From Porphyrobacter sp. (GTDB lineage Bacteria > Pseudomonadota > Alphaproteobacteria > Sphingomonadales > Sphingomonadaceae): a DNA stretch of 64,000 bases. Of this stretch, positions 1 through 8,815 are shown piece by piece (the stretch's first letter is position 1; the number at the start of each line of letters is the position of its first letter). Made by a program: the position numbers and the translations under genes. Under the pieces are notes generated by a model. That model made no database searches. It was given only the letters and a program-made list of their open reading frames with translations, and was not told where the DNA came from. The DNA lies in contig JAGIBN010000006.1 of NCBI GenBank assembly GCA_017744315.1, positions 1-64,000 on the forward strand. The letters run 5' to 3'.

Positions 1-329
1 AGCATGTCACCGACACGCTCGACACCACCAGCAGCTCGAAGTCGTCCTCGTTCGGGCTGTCGCTCGGGGTGCAAAGCCCGCTGGTGAACGGCGTTGAGAC
101 CGCGGCGCGCATGGGCGAGATCGCCAGCGGGACCGGCAACGATCGCGTGGCGGCGGTCGCCGGGCTCGCCGGAGGTCTCGCGGCTTACAACGCGGCCGAT
201 GCGGTGATGAACGATCCGGGGTCGCTCGGCGGGGTCAATGTCTCGGCCAGCGTCGGCTTCTCGAAGTCGAGGTCGAGCGGCGAGAGCCATGACGAGACCG
301 TGGTCGGTTCCACCGAGAGCGGCGCTACT
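1..329 (+). pseudogene. 3' remnant of a filamentous haemagglutinin-type repeat protein
   Basis: An open frame enters from the left edge (first full codon at base 3) and reads through an alanine/glycine segment with the core GLAAYNAADAVMNDPG, then VNVSASVGFSKSRSSGES and TVVGST. This Ser-rich SxSxGxSKS pattern is typical of haemagglutinin repeats (Fil_haemagg_2 type) in large FhaA/CdiA-like exoproteins. The repeat normally continues after GST with a V.AGG..L motif. Here the reading frame turns into low-complexity R/S/P sequence near 315-330 and runs into the convergent oxidoreductase gene, whose stop is at 363. I read this as the broken 3' end of a large adhesin or CDI gene, cut by deletion or frameshift. 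The rest lies outside the window, so decay of the whole gene is inferred. Confidence 0.5.
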
Positions 330-362
330 CGAGCGAGGAGCTCACCCTCATCCCCGCGATCG

Positions 363-1850
363 TCAACGTCCGCCCGTCTCCGCACTCTCCGTCAGAGGAT
401 TGGAGACCAACGGCTCGTCCGAAAGGAACGCCCCCTGTTTGCGCAGCAGCGAGCGCAACTCGGCCAAGTCGACGTGGCGTGGCGCTATGCCGCGGTTCGC
501 AGCGATGGCCGCCGCAGCGCCGGCGGCGTGGCCGGTGAGCCAGCATTGCGGGATCTCGCGCATGAAGCCGTGGCTATTGGCATCGCACGAGACGTGACGG
601 CCGGCAGCTAGCAGGCCATCGAGGTGTTTGGGTACGAGCGAGCCGTAGGGAACCGAAACTGTCGGATATTTGGGGCTGACCGAAGGGCTGATGCCGATCT
701 CGTCGAAGGCAGGCGTGCCATTGCCCCAGTCCTTTCGCTCGATCCGTCCCAAGCCCGCCAAGCGCCGAGTGTGCCGTACGCCAAGCTGCGGGGCGCTTTG
801 CAGCATGTAGGCCCGTTCGAACCCGGGGGCGTTTCGGCGGAAGAACTCGCAATGCGCGGCCATGAAGCGGTGCGATCGGATTTCGACTTCGGTCATGTCA
901 TCGACATCGAGGGCTGAGAGGCCCGATTGCCGGGGCCCCATGAACACCGCGATATCGTTGCGCCAGGTGACATAAGGCGTCTGGAAGAACCCGAGCTGTT
1001 CGCGACCCAGCGCAGTGAATTGCGCGAACTGATCGGCATCGGCGGCCCGGAACTCAAGCCAGCGATCCATGTCCACGCCTCCGATCAGGAAGCTGGTGTT
1101 CATCGAGTGGTGGACGTCGCCTTCCTCGATATCGTCGTCGAAGTCCCCGCCGGCGCGCGCGAACATGTCGCCATCGCCGGTCGTGTCGATCACCACGTCT
1201 GCCAGCACCGCTTGGCGGCCGGACTTGGATTCGAAGATGGCGCCGCCGACCTTGCCTTCGCGGAGCAGCGGCGTCGCGGCCCAGGCGTGGAACACAATGC
1301 GCACCCCGGCTTCGAGCAGCATGTCCTGCGCGACCAACTTCATCCGCTCGGGGTCGAGAGTCGGGGCCCAGGATACGATGCCGTGAAAAGCGGACGTGCG
1401 CAGACGCCAGTAGGCGGCCTTATCCGCATCCTTCGACCCCCAGTCGGCGATGGGCGGGCCTGCCACCCCCTCCTTCGGCATCCGCTCAACGAACTCGCGC
1501 GCGAAGCCCTGGATGACATGACGGCCTTCCCAGTCGGTCATGCGATCGATCCAGATCACCAGCCCGCCGGTCGAAAGACCGCCGAGGTGATTGTAGCGCT
1601 CCAGCAGGACGACGTTCGCCCCGGCCTTGGCGGCTGAATAGGCAGCGGCACAACCGGCGGGGCCGCCGCCGATCACCGCTACGTCCGCCTTGTGATAGAC
1701 GCGGACCTGGCGCGCGGCTTCGTCGATCAGGCCGGTTCCGTTCGGGGGCGGCAAGGTCCGATCGGTTCCGCTGAAGATATCCGAAGCGAGGAACCTGTCC
1801 TCGGTCTGCCGAATCTCCCGAACCACCTGACCATCTTCACCCATCGCCAT
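363..1850 (-). CDS. FAD-dependent oxidoreductase (FAD_oxidored family)
   Basis: The 495-residue protein has an N-terminal segment followed by a dinucleotide-binding fold: VAVIGGGPAGCAAAYSAAKAG near residues 57-77, then an acidic residue and LGGLSTGG about 30 residues later. A second FAD contact, DTTGDGDMFARAGG, lies mid-protein, and HVSCDANSHGFMREIPQC near the C-terminus resembles the closing FAD motif. The pattern fits the FAD_oxidored (PF12831) group, whose members are mostly uncharacterised and often sit in catabolic loci. The ATG at 1850 has GAGAGGC just upstream. It is divergent from the TonB receptor and dehydratase genes across a 281-bp regulatory gap, so it probably oxidises a substrate or intermediate of that pathway. 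No signal peptide is visible, so it is likely cytosolic. The substrate is unknown. Confidence 0.85.
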   Translation of the reverse strand: MAMGEDGQVVREIRQTEDRFLASDIFSGTDRTLPPPNGTGLIDEAARQVRVYHKADVAVIGGGPAGCAAAYSAAKAGANVVLLERYNHLGGLSTGGLVIWIDRMTDWEGRHVIQGFAREFVERMPKEGVAGPPIADWGSKDADKAAYWRLRTSAFHGIVSWAPTLDPERMKLVAQDMLLEAGVRIVFHAWAATPLLREGKVGGAIFESKSGRQAVLADVVIDTTGDGDMFARAGGDFDDDIEEGDVHHSMNTSFLIGGVDMDRWLEFRAADADQFAQFTALGREQLGFFQTPYVTWRNDIAVFMGPRQSGLSALDVDDMTEVEIRSHRFMAAHCEFFRRNAPGFERAYMLQSAPQLGVRHTRRLAGLGRIERKDWGNGTPAFDEIGISPSVSPKYPTVSVPYGSLVPKHLDGLLAAGRHVSCDANSHGFMREIPQCWLTGHAAGAAAAIAANRGIAPRHVDLAELRSLLRKQGAFLSDEPLVSNPLTESAETGGR

Positions 1851-2131
1851 TGCCTCTCGCTTTGTCGGTTTTCCTCGCCGCCTGCCTTCCAGGAGCGGGA
1901 TATCTACGTATTCTACTTAAACTCGACGAATGTAATCGTTCGGAACCCCTTCCCGGTCACGATCGAGTCGACCCTTCGCTGCGCCCTCCAAGAAGCCACG
2001 GGAATGTAGCCTTTTTGAGATGAATCCGAGCCCGACCCAGGAGGTGCGAAAAATTCGGTAGCATTCTATGTAAAATGTGAATAGCCCTATGTGCGAGATC
2101 GGCGACGGCCGGCAAAAGTTGGGAGAGAAAG
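1851..2131. promoter_or_regulatory. Divergent intergenic region with imperfect palindrome
   Basis: This 281-bp gap separates the divergent oxidoreductase and TonB-receptor genes and must carry promoters for both. It is locally AT-rich compared with the coding DNA. An imperfect 16-bp palindrome, CATTCTATGTAAAATG (12 of 16 positions symmetric), lies at 2062-2077, and a related ATTCTACTT sequence lies near 1915. MarR proteins bind short palindromes, and a MarR gene lies in the downstream operon, so this is a candidate operator. GGGAGAGAAAG directly before 2132 is the ribosome-binding site of the receptor. No ORF here looks real. Confidence 0.35.
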
Positions 2132-5047
2132 ATGCGGCGCTTGAAAGTAGGCGGGGCGGTGAGCCTCGTTTCCATGGCAGTGATTCTGGCAGCGTCTCCG
2201 GTCGCGGCGCAGGATGCAGCGGCGGACGAAGCGAACACCGCTGCGACGGAGGAGACCAGCGATCCGATCGTGGTGACCGGTTCGCGTATCGTCAGTGGCT
2301 TCGACACGCCGACCCCGGTGCAGGTGGTCGACGCAGCGCGCCTCGAACAACGCGGGGCTGCCAATATCGGCGAGGCCCTGAACGAAATCCCGGCATTCCG
2401 TGCGACTGAGACACCGGCATCGAGCGGTCTCTCTCCCGCGGCCGGTTATGTCGGCGGACGCATTCTCGACCTTCGAGGATTAGGCTCGGTCCGCACGCTG
2501 ACGCTGGTGGACGGGAAGCGCTTCGTACCATCGACCACGCAGGCCACGGTCGACACGAACATGATCCCGTCGATCCTGCTCTCGCGCGTCGAGGTGGTGA
2601 CCGGCGGCGCTTCGGCCGTCTACGGGTCGGACGCCGTGTCGGGCGTCGTCAACCTGATCATGAACGACAAGCTCGATGGCTATAAGTTCAACACCCAGGT
2701 CGGCGTCTCGGACTACGGCGACAACCAGACCTTCCAGATCGGTGCCGCGGGCGGATGGTCTTTGGGTGAAAACCTGCACCTCGTCGTCGGTGGCGAGTAC
2801 GAGCGCAATACCGGCGTCGACGGCTGCCCCAGTCGCGATTGGTGCGCTTTCGGCAAGATCAACTGGGGCCGCAATCCGGGCGTCAGCAGCCTTCCTGCCA
2901 ACAACATCCTGACCGGGGTCTACCCCTGGAGTGCCGACTACGAAGGCGTGACCACCCCGCCCGGCTCAGCCTACAACGGCAACCTGGTGCCCACGCTCCG
3001 CCCGATCGACGGCATCACGTTCGGCCAGGACGGCACACCGCGCCGCTATCAGTTCGGCACCCTGGTCAATTCGCTCTATTCGGTGGGCGGCGAGACCGAT
3101 GGCCCAGGCGAGAACATCTACTTCGACTTCCCGATCGTCTCCCCGACCAAGCGCTGGAACGCGGCGGCGATGCTGACCTGGGAACCGACCGAAAACCTCA
3201 CGGTCGATTTCACCTTCAACTACGGTCACGGCGAAGGCGTGCACCGCGCGGTCGGCTATCGCAACACGGCCCTCATCATCCAGTCCGACAATCCCTTCAT
3301 CCCGCGCTCAACGGATCCGACACTCGATATCCCGACGATCCTGGCGGCCAGCGGCGCGACCAGCTTCACGCTCGGCAAGGGGTTCGACGATATCGGACCG
3401 GCGGGGCTGCACACGAAGAACAACGTCTATCGCGGCGTGGTCGGGCTCGAATACGATCTCGGCAGCGGCTGGACGGCGGACGCCTATTACCAATACGGCC
3501 GCAATGACTTCCGCCGCGACCTGACCAACGGTGTGATTACGGAGCGCATCCTGCGCGCCATCGACGCCGAGACGGCCCCGAACGGAACGATCGTCTGCGG
3601 CGTGAACAACGACGGTTCCACCGCCAACGACGATGCCGCTTGCGTTCCGCTCAATCCCTTCGGCTACGCGAACGGCCCGACCTTTGCCGCCGCGGCCGAC
3701 TACGTGACGGAGGACGGGTTCCAGACCAACCGGACGACCCAGCAGGTGGCCGCAGCCAATATCACCGGCTCCCCTCTGGAACTGCCTTACGGCTCGCTCG
3801 GCGTGGCGTTCGGTCTTGAGTATCGCAACGACAAGGTCAGCGGCGAGACGGACGAGTTCTCGGCCCAACGCAAGTTCTTCACCGGCGGCGGCTCGCTGAT
3901 CTCCGGCCAGATCGAAGTGATCGAAGGCTTTGCCGAACTTGAAGCGCCATTGCTCCGCGATCTGCCAGGCGCCGACGAGTTGAGCCTCAACGGCGCTGTC
4001 CGCCGTACGCACTACAACCGCTCGAGCGACTTCAGCCCGGACTCCTCGCTCAGCGTCACGACATGGAAAATCGGCGGCGTCTGGGCGCCGATCCCCGAGG
4101 TCCGGTTCCGCGTGACCCGGTCGCGCGACATCCGCGCGCCCAACGTCTCGGAACTGTTCGGCCCGATCTCCAACACGCAGGGCATCCTGAACGATCCGGC
4201 CCGCGATGGCCTGCAAACGGTGGCGCCGATCACGCTCGGCTCCAACCCCAACCTGCTGCCCGAGAAGGCGAATACCTTCACCGTCGGCGTGGTGCTGCAG
4301 CCGGAGGGCGATTTCTTCGGTCGCTTCCGCGCTTCGGTCGATTACTTCGACATCAAGATCAAGGATGCGATCAGCACCCTTGGCCAGCAGAACATCGTGA
4401 CGCGTTGCTACCAGGGCGATCCTCTCAGCTGTTCGCTTGTAACCCGCGATTCCTCCGGCGCGATCACCAACATCACCGACACGTTCCAGAACGTGAACCA
4501 GCTGATCGCACGCGGCCTCGATATCGAGCTGAACTATCGCCAGCCAATCGGGGACGACAACGCGCTCAACCTGCGTGTCGTCGCAAACCATATGCGTGAC
4601 CTGATCACGGTCGATGCTGTCGGCCCGACCGAACGAGCGGGCCAGACCGGCCTGCGCGGGGGCACCCCTCCGGGCATCCCGGACTGGACTGTCGATGCGA
4701 TGGCCGTGTTCGAGATCGGCGACCAATACGAGCTCAACGCCAACGTCCGCTGGATCAACAACGGCTTCTACAACGCGGCCTTCATCGGGCCTGAGCAGGA
4801 AGGCTACTCGATCGCGTTGCCCAACAGCTCCAACACCAACGCCATGCCGGGACGCACTTATCTGAACCTCCTGGCGACCTACAAGATGGAGCTCGGCGAG
4901 CGCACCAAGGGCGACCTCTTCGTCGGCATCGACAACGTGTTCAACACCGATCCGCCGAACTTCCCGGGCGCAAACGGCAGCGGCAACAACGTGTTGTTCA
5001 ACCCGGTCGGACGGCTGTTCAAGACCGGTCTCCGGTTCAACTACTGA
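2132..5047 (+). CDS. TonB-dependent outer-membrane receptor
   Basis: A 971-residue TonB-dependent receptor. It starts with a signal peptide (about residues 1-27, ending PVAAQ) and a short acidic linker. A TonB box-like DPIVVTGSRI lies near residues 44-53, then a plug domain with ILDLRGLGSVRTLTLVDGKR and VEVVTGGASAVYGSDAVSG. The rest is a long beta-barrel ending in the aromatic GRLFKTGLRFNY, the usual C-terminal barrel strand. It should import a ligand across the outer membrane using TonB energy. It is the first gene of a plus-strand group followed by the IlvD-type dehydratase, MarR and aconitase X, so its ligand is probably the growth substrate of that pathway. Cysteine pairs in loops are typical of the sphingomonad receptor expansion. 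The ligand cannot be read from sequence. Confidence 0.92.
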   Translation: MRRLKVGGAVSLVSMAVILAASPVAAQDAAADEANTAATEETSDPIVVTGSRIVSGFDTPTPVQVVDAARLEQRGAANIGEALNEIPAFRATETPASSGLSPAAGYVGGRILDLRGLGSVRTLTLVDGKRFVPSTTQATVDTNMIPSILLSRVEVVTGGASAVYGSDAVSGVVNLIMNDKLDGYKFNTQVGVSDYGDNQTFQIGAAGGWSLGENLHLVVGGEYERNTGVDGCPSRDWCAFGKINWGRNPGVSSLPANNILTGVYPWSADYEGVTTPPGSAYNGNLVPTLRPIDGITFGQDGTPRRYQFGTLVNSLYSVGGETDGPGENIYFDFPIVSPTKRWNAAAMLTWEPTENLTVDFTFNYGHGEGVHRAVGYRNTALIIQSDNPFIPRSTDPTLDIPTILAASGATSFTLGKGFDDIGPAGLHTKNNVYRGVVGLEYDLGSGWTADAYYQYGRNDFRRDLTNGVITERILRAIDAETAPNGTIVCGVNNDGSTANDDAACVPLNPFGYANGPTFAAAADYVTEDGFQTNRTTQQVAAANITGSPLELPYGSLGVAFGLEYRNDKVSGETDEFSAQRKFFTGGGSLISGQIEVIEGFAELEAPLLRDLPGADELSLNGAVRRTHYNRSSDFSPDSSLSVTTWKIGGVWAPIPEVRFRVTRSRDIRAPNVSELFGPISNTQGILNDPARDGLQTVAPITLGSNPNLLPEKANTFTVGVVLQPEGDFFGRFRASVDYFDIKIKDAISTLGQQNIVTRCYQGDPLSCSLVTRDSSGAITNITDTFQNVNQLIARGLDIELNYRQPIGDDNALNLRVVANHMRDLITVDAVGPTERAGQTGLRGGTPPGIPDWTVDAMAVFEIGDQYELNANVRWINNGFYNAAFIGPEQEGYSIALPNSSNTNAMPGRTYLNLLATYKMELGERTKGDLFVGIDNVFNTDPPNFPGANGSGNNVLFNPVGRLFKTGLRFNY

Positions 5048-5054
5048 CCCCCCC

Positions 5055-5089
5055 GGTCTGCTGGCCGGCAGCTCCCCGGCCAGCAGACC
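5055..5089 (+). terminator. Strong 14-bp hairpin between receptor and dehydratase
   Basis: GGTCTGCTGGCCGG (5055-5068) pairs perfectly with CCGGCCAGCAGACC (5076-5089) around a 7-base loop. It begins 8 bases after the TonB receptor stop. The downstream tract is C-rich (CCCCCCCTTT) rather than a clean T run. It may be an intra-operon attenuator or an mRNA 3'-end stabiliser that lowers dehydratase expression relative to the receptor; full termination is also possible, in which case the dehydratase has its own promoter. Confidence 0.6.
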
Positions 5090-5120
5090 CCCCCTTTAAC
5101 TCGGGACCAAGGACAGACCG

Positions 5121-6779
5121 ATGCCGCTTCGCAGCCTTGCCGCCAATTCCCCGGTTCGCCGATCCCACTGGCTGGCACTCGGCCTGACGGAGGAGGATCT
5201 GCTCAAGCCGAAGATCGCCGTGGTGAATTCGTCGTCGGAGCTGGCCGTCTGCTACGCCCATCTCGACGGCGTGGCGAAGGTGGTGAAGGACGCCATTCGC
5301 GAGGCAGGCGGCGTGCCGTTCGAGGTGCGGACCACGGCCCCGTCCGACTTCATCACCGGCGCGGCAAGGCGCGGCAGCTACATCCTCGCCGGCCGAGACC
5401 TCATCCCCAACGACATCGAAGCGCAAGTCGAAGCCGCATTGCTCGACGGCATGATCTGCCTCACCAGTTGCGACAAGACCCCGCCGGGGCACCTGATGGC
5501 CGCGATGCGGCTCAATATCCCGACGCTGCTGGTCGTCGGCGGCTATCAGCCTTCGGGCGAGATCGACGGCGATCCGGTCGATATCGAGGACCTGTTCTCG
5601 GGTGGGGTGGAAGAGAGCTTCGGCCGCTTCGGCAAACACCGCGTGGACGAGATCGTGCCGCAAGCGATCCGGGGGCCCGGCGTGTGCCAGGGCATGGCCA
5701 CAGCCAACACCATGCATTGCGTGGTGGAAGCGCTGGGTATGTGCGTGGCCGGCTCGGCGCCCGTGCGTGCCAACAGCGACAAGATGTTCGCGAAGGCGCG
5801 CGAGGCCGCCGCACGGATCGTGCAGATGGTGCACGAGGACCTGAAGCCGCGCGACATCATGACGCCCGGCGCGTTCCGCAACGCCGCGGCGATGGTGCTC
5901 GGCGTTTCGGGCTCGATCAACGCCATCAAGCACTTGCAGGCGGTCGCGGTCGAAGGCGGCATGGACCTCGACGTCTATGGCCTCTGGAACGAAGTCGGGC
6001 GCGAAGTGCCCGTCCTTTCCGCCGTGCGCCCGAACGGCGCCGTGCGGATCGAGCAGTTCGAAGATGCCGGCGGTGCTCGCGCGGTGCTCAAGCAGTTGGA
6101 AACCCTGCTCGATCTCGATGTCGTTGTCGCCAGCGGGCGCACCATGCGCGACGACATCGCCGATGCCGAGGTGAACGATGAAGAGATCATCCGGCCCCTG
6201 AACCGCGCCATATCGCCCGGGCCTGCGATTGCGATTCTGAAAGGGTCCCTCGCCCCGGAAAGCGCCGTGGTGAAACTGGGTATCCGCGACGGCTCCCGGC
6301 CCGAGACCTTCCGCGGCCCGGCACGGGTCTTCGACGACAACCAAGCCGCCCTGCAGGCCCTTTCCGCCGGAGAGGTGAAGAAGGGCGACGTGCTGGTCGT
6401 TCGCGGTCAGGGCCTCAAGGCCGGCCCAGCGATGGGAGGCGGCGCCTCGTACATCCTGTTCGCCATCAACGCGGCGGGCCTGGCCAAGGACGTGGCTTTC
6501 GTCACCGACGGACAACTGTCGGGCCTTTGCCTGAAAGGGCTGACCGTGGCGGAGGTGGCGCCCGAGGGATGCTCGGGCGGTCCCATCGGCAAAGTCCGCG
6601 ATGGCGACATGATCGCGATCGACGTTGCCACCTACAGCATCGAACTCGAAGTCGGCGCTGCGGAGCTCGAGGGCCGCTCTGCGGCCGAAGACCTTGTGGA
6701 AGCCGGCGGCTGGTTGGGCATGTATCGCCGCGACGTACAAGAGATGGCGACAGGCGCGGTACTGATCGATCGTGGTTGA
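5121..6779 (+). CDS. IlvD/Edd-family hydroxy-acid or sugar-acid dehydratase
   Basis: A 552-residue member of the IlvD/Edd family, whose enzymes remove water from 2,3-dihydroxy acids or aldonic acids using an Fe-S cluster. Three cysteines fall where the family places its cluster ligands: C44 in VCYAHLDG, C117 in CDKTPPGHLMAAMRL (the family signature) and C189 in GVCQGMATANTM. The C-terminal signature TDGQLSG carries the catalytic serine at S467. The protein is clearly diverged from biosynthetic IlvD: RFSG is LSG and several invariant glycines differ. Its place behind a TonB receptor and ahead of a MarR regulator and aconitase X points to catabolism, not branched-chain amino acid synthesis. GGACAGACCG precedes the ATG. 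Sugar-acid dehydratase is the nearest described function; the true substrate is unknown. Confidence 0.85.
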   Translation: MPLRSLAANSPVRRSHWLALGLTEEDLLKPKIAVVNSSSELAVCYAHLDGVAKVVKDAIREAGGVPFEVRTTAPSDFITGAARRGSYILAGRDLIPNDIEAQVEAALLDGMICLTSCDKTPPGHLMAAMRLNIPTLLVVGGYQPSGEIDGDPVDIEDLFSGGVEESFGRFGKHRVDEIVPQAIRGPGVCQGMATANTMHCVVEALGMCVAGSAPVRANSDKMFAKAREAAARIVQMVHEDLKPRDIMTPGAFRNAAAMVLGVSGSINAIKHLQAVAVEGGMDLDVYGLWNEVGREVPVLSAVRPNGAVRIEQFEDAGGARAVLKQLETLLDLDVVVASGRTMRDDIADAEVNDEEIIRPLNRAISPGPAIAILKGSLAPESAVVKLGIRDGSRPETFRGPARVFDDNQAALQALSAGEVKKGDVLVVRGQGLKAGPAMGGGASYILFAINAAGLAKDVAFVTDGQLSGLCLKGLTVAEVAPEGCSGGPIGKVRDGDMIAIDVATYSIELEVGAAELEGRSAAEDLVEAGGWLGMYRRDVQEMATGAVLIDRG

Positions 6780-6863
6780 TGGCTGCTTAAGCAAGCTTGT
6801 GACGAGCCCGCATCTCACCCTACTTGGGCGTGGGGGACGATCAATTTTGCGTGGGGGGAGCCA

Positions 6864-7526
6864 ATGAAGCGGGCCAAGAAGACCAGGACATCGCAGGAAC
6901 GCGGTCCACAGCCGCCGCGCAAGGGGCGCCGCGGGCAAGGCACACGCGACCTCGAAGGGCTGCTCTATGGCGGGTTCGAGCTCGCGATGTCGGATCGCCA
7001 CCTCGATAACTACCACCGGCTGTCGCCTGAGAACTTGGAAGACGACACACACTTCAAGTTCACCCGCGCCCTCGTTGTGGCGGCTCGCCGCTGGCGCAAG
7101 GTCGCCAACGATCGGATCAAGGCGCTCGACCAGACGATGGTGCGATGGGAGACGCTCTACCTCGTGGCCTACTCGGGCGAGGAGCTGACCCAAAGCGAAC
7201 TAGCCCGCGTTGTCGGCGTCGAAGGCCCGACCATGGTGCGCATCCTGCACCTGCTGGCAGAGGAAGGCCTGCTGGAACGACACCAGAGCCGGGAAGACCT
7301 GCGCGTCACGATCAACCGCATCACCGACAAGGGAAGGCAGGTCATCGCCGACATCATGTCAATTACCAACCAACTGCGTAGCGAGATGTTGGAAGGTATC
7401 GATGGCGAAAAGCTGGCCGTTGCCCAAGGCGTGCTGACTCAATTGATGCGCAACCTGGAAGGCGCGCAGCTCGAAAAGAACCGGAGCCCCAGGCTCAACG
7501 GAGCGAACGAGGTAGGGAAGGACTGA
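6864..7526 (+). CDS. MarR-family transcriptional regulator
   Basis: A 220-residue MarR-type winged-helix protein. After a basic N-terminal extension of about 30 residues (KRAKKTRTSQERG...) comes a helical dimerisation segment, then the DNA-binding part: LTQSELARVVGVEGPTMVRILHLL (about residues 111-134) and the wing with RHQSREDLRVTINRITDKGR. MarR proteins are usually repressors released by small aromatic or acidic ligands. A GGGGGG tract 4 bases before ATG is a plausible ribosome site. Its TGA overlaps the ATG of the aconitase X large subunit by one base (TGATG at 7524-7528), so the regulator is translationally coupled to the enzyme and very likely controls this locus. The basic extension is unusual for MarR. 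Confidence 0.85.
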   Translation: MKRAKKTRTSQERGPQPPRKGRRGQGTRDLEGLLYGGFELAMSDRHLDNYHRLSPENLEDDTHFKFTRALVVAARRWRKVANDRIKALDQTMVRWETLYLVAYSGEELTQSELARVVGVEGPTMVRILHLLAEEGLLERHQSREDLRVTINRITDKGRQVIADIMSITNQLRSEMLEGIDGEKLAVAQGVLTQLMRNLEGAQLEKNRSPRLNGANEVGKD

Positions 7527-8815
7527 TGGTCAAACTCACTGACGATGAGCGCGCGATGCTCGACGGGCGGGACGGCGCCGCTGTCCAGAAGGCGATGGAC
7601 CTGCTGGTCCGCTATGCGGAGGCGCTGGGGGCAGAGGATTTCGTCTACACCAACAACGTCGCCGGCGTTCCGGGCTCGTCGCCCCAGTGGGTGAAGGAAT
7701 ACTACGCAGCCGATGGCGGCGATTACCGCGCGGTGTTTTCCCGCTTCGATCTCGATTCCGATGAAGTGGTCGATATCCCGCGCATGAACGCGTTCAGCTG
7801 CCACCTGCAGGGCGGGATGGATCCCGTCATGTGGAAGGAACAGGGGATGACGCCCGCGGCCTTCGCCAACTTCTCCTCGGACGAAGCGGAGACGGCAGCG
7901 CATGGCGTTCAGGTCCTGAAGACCTGCACGCCCTATCTCGCCGGCAACGTGCCGGTGATGGGTGAACACTGCGCTTGGATGGAATCGAGCGCGGTGGTGT
8001 TCTGCAATTCGGTCGTGGGTGGACGCACCAATTGCGAAGGCCGGGAATCCACCAGCGCGGCGATGCTCGCCAACCGCATCCCCAACTTCGGCTTTCACCG
8101 GGACGAGTTCCGAAAGGGCCAGCACACCGTGCGCGTGGACGTGCCGGTGGATTCGATCTTCGAATGGGGAATGCTGGGCTATTTCACTGGCGCCGCGGTG
8201 GAGGACTCCATCCCGGTGCTCGACGGCCAGATCAGCCAGCCCTCGCTGATCCGGCACAAACACTTCGGCGCAGCCGCCGCTTCCTCGGGCGGGGTCGAGA
8301 TGTACCACATGGTCGGCATCACGCCCGAAGCGCGCGACGCCGAAACGGCCTTTGGTGGGAAAGCGCGCGGAGAGACCTTTGCGTATGGAGCGAAGGAACG
8401 CCAGGCGATCTACGAGCGCTTGAACAGCATCGGATCGAGCACCGACGTCGACTACGTCATGCTGGGCTGTCCGCACTATTCGGTCGAGCAGATCGCCGAG
8501 GCCGCACGATTGATCGAAGGACGCCGGGTTGCAGCGGATTGCGAACTCTGGATCTTCACCAGCCGAGCGGTGAAAGCCACAGCAGAAGCCAGCGGCTATA
8601 GCGAGATCCTGAAGCGCGCCGGCGCCAAGTTGATGACCGACACTTGTTCGGCGATCAGCCAAGCGGTCCCCAAGGGCACGCGCGTCGCCGCTTTCGACAG
8701 CGCCAAGCAAGTGCATTACCTTCCCGCGATGATGGGGATCGAAGGTTGGTACGGTACCACCGCCGAGTGCATCGACGCGGCTTGCACCGGTAAATGGAAC
8801 GGAGTGCTGCAGTGA
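7526..8815 (+). CDS. Aconitase X catalytic (large) subunit
   Basis: A 429-residue AcnX large subunit (formerly DUF521). Family landmarks are visible: LKTCTPYLAGNVPVMGEH with C134, the ESSAVVFCNSVVGGRTN block at 153-169, LGCPHYS with C315 and DTCSA with C374. The three cysteines are probably Fe-S ligands. Described AcnX members are cis-3-hydroxy-L-proline dehydratase in bacteria and phosphomevalonate dehydratase in archaea; both eliminate water. The two-subunit form matches type II AcnX. Its start overlaps the MarR stop by one base and its stop overlaps the small-subunit start by one base, so all three are co-translated. No proline racemase or other hydroxyproline gene is nearby, so the substrate may differ from hydroxyproline. 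Confidence 0.85.
   Translation: MVKLTDDERAMLDGRDGAAVQKAMDLLVRYAEALGAEDFVYTNNVAGVPGSSPQWVKEYYAADGGDYRAVFSRFDLDSDEVVDIPRMNAFSCHLQGGMDPVMWKEQGMTPAAFANFSSDEAETAAHGVQVLKTCTPYLAGNVPVMGEHCAWMESSAVVFCNSVVGGRTNCEGRESTSAAMLANRIPNFGFHRDEFRKGQHTVRVDVPVDSIFEWGMLGYFTGAAVEDSIPVLDGQISQPSLIRHKHFGAAAASSGGVEMYHMVGITPEARDAETAFGGKARGETFAYGAKERQAIYERLNSIGSSTDVDYVMLGCPHYSVEQIAEAARLIEGRRVAADCELWIFTSRAVKATAEASGYSEILKRAGAKLMTDTCSAISQAVPKGTRVAAFDSAKQVHYLPAMMGIEGWYGTTAECIDAACTGKWNGVLQ

Noticed and set aside
3308..4726. 472-codon minus-strand frame within the TonB receptor
   Set aside because: Antisense shadow of the receptor with no recognisable features.
5037..7193. 718-codon open frame on the minus strand opposite the dehydratase and MarR genes
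   Set aside because: It is a GC-rich antisense shadow: His/Arg/Gly-rich with no domain, and the plus strand carries clear gene families.
7439..8716. 425-codon minus-strand frame opposite aconitase X
   Set aside because: Composition is antisense-like; aconitase X motifs on the plus strand are unambiguous.
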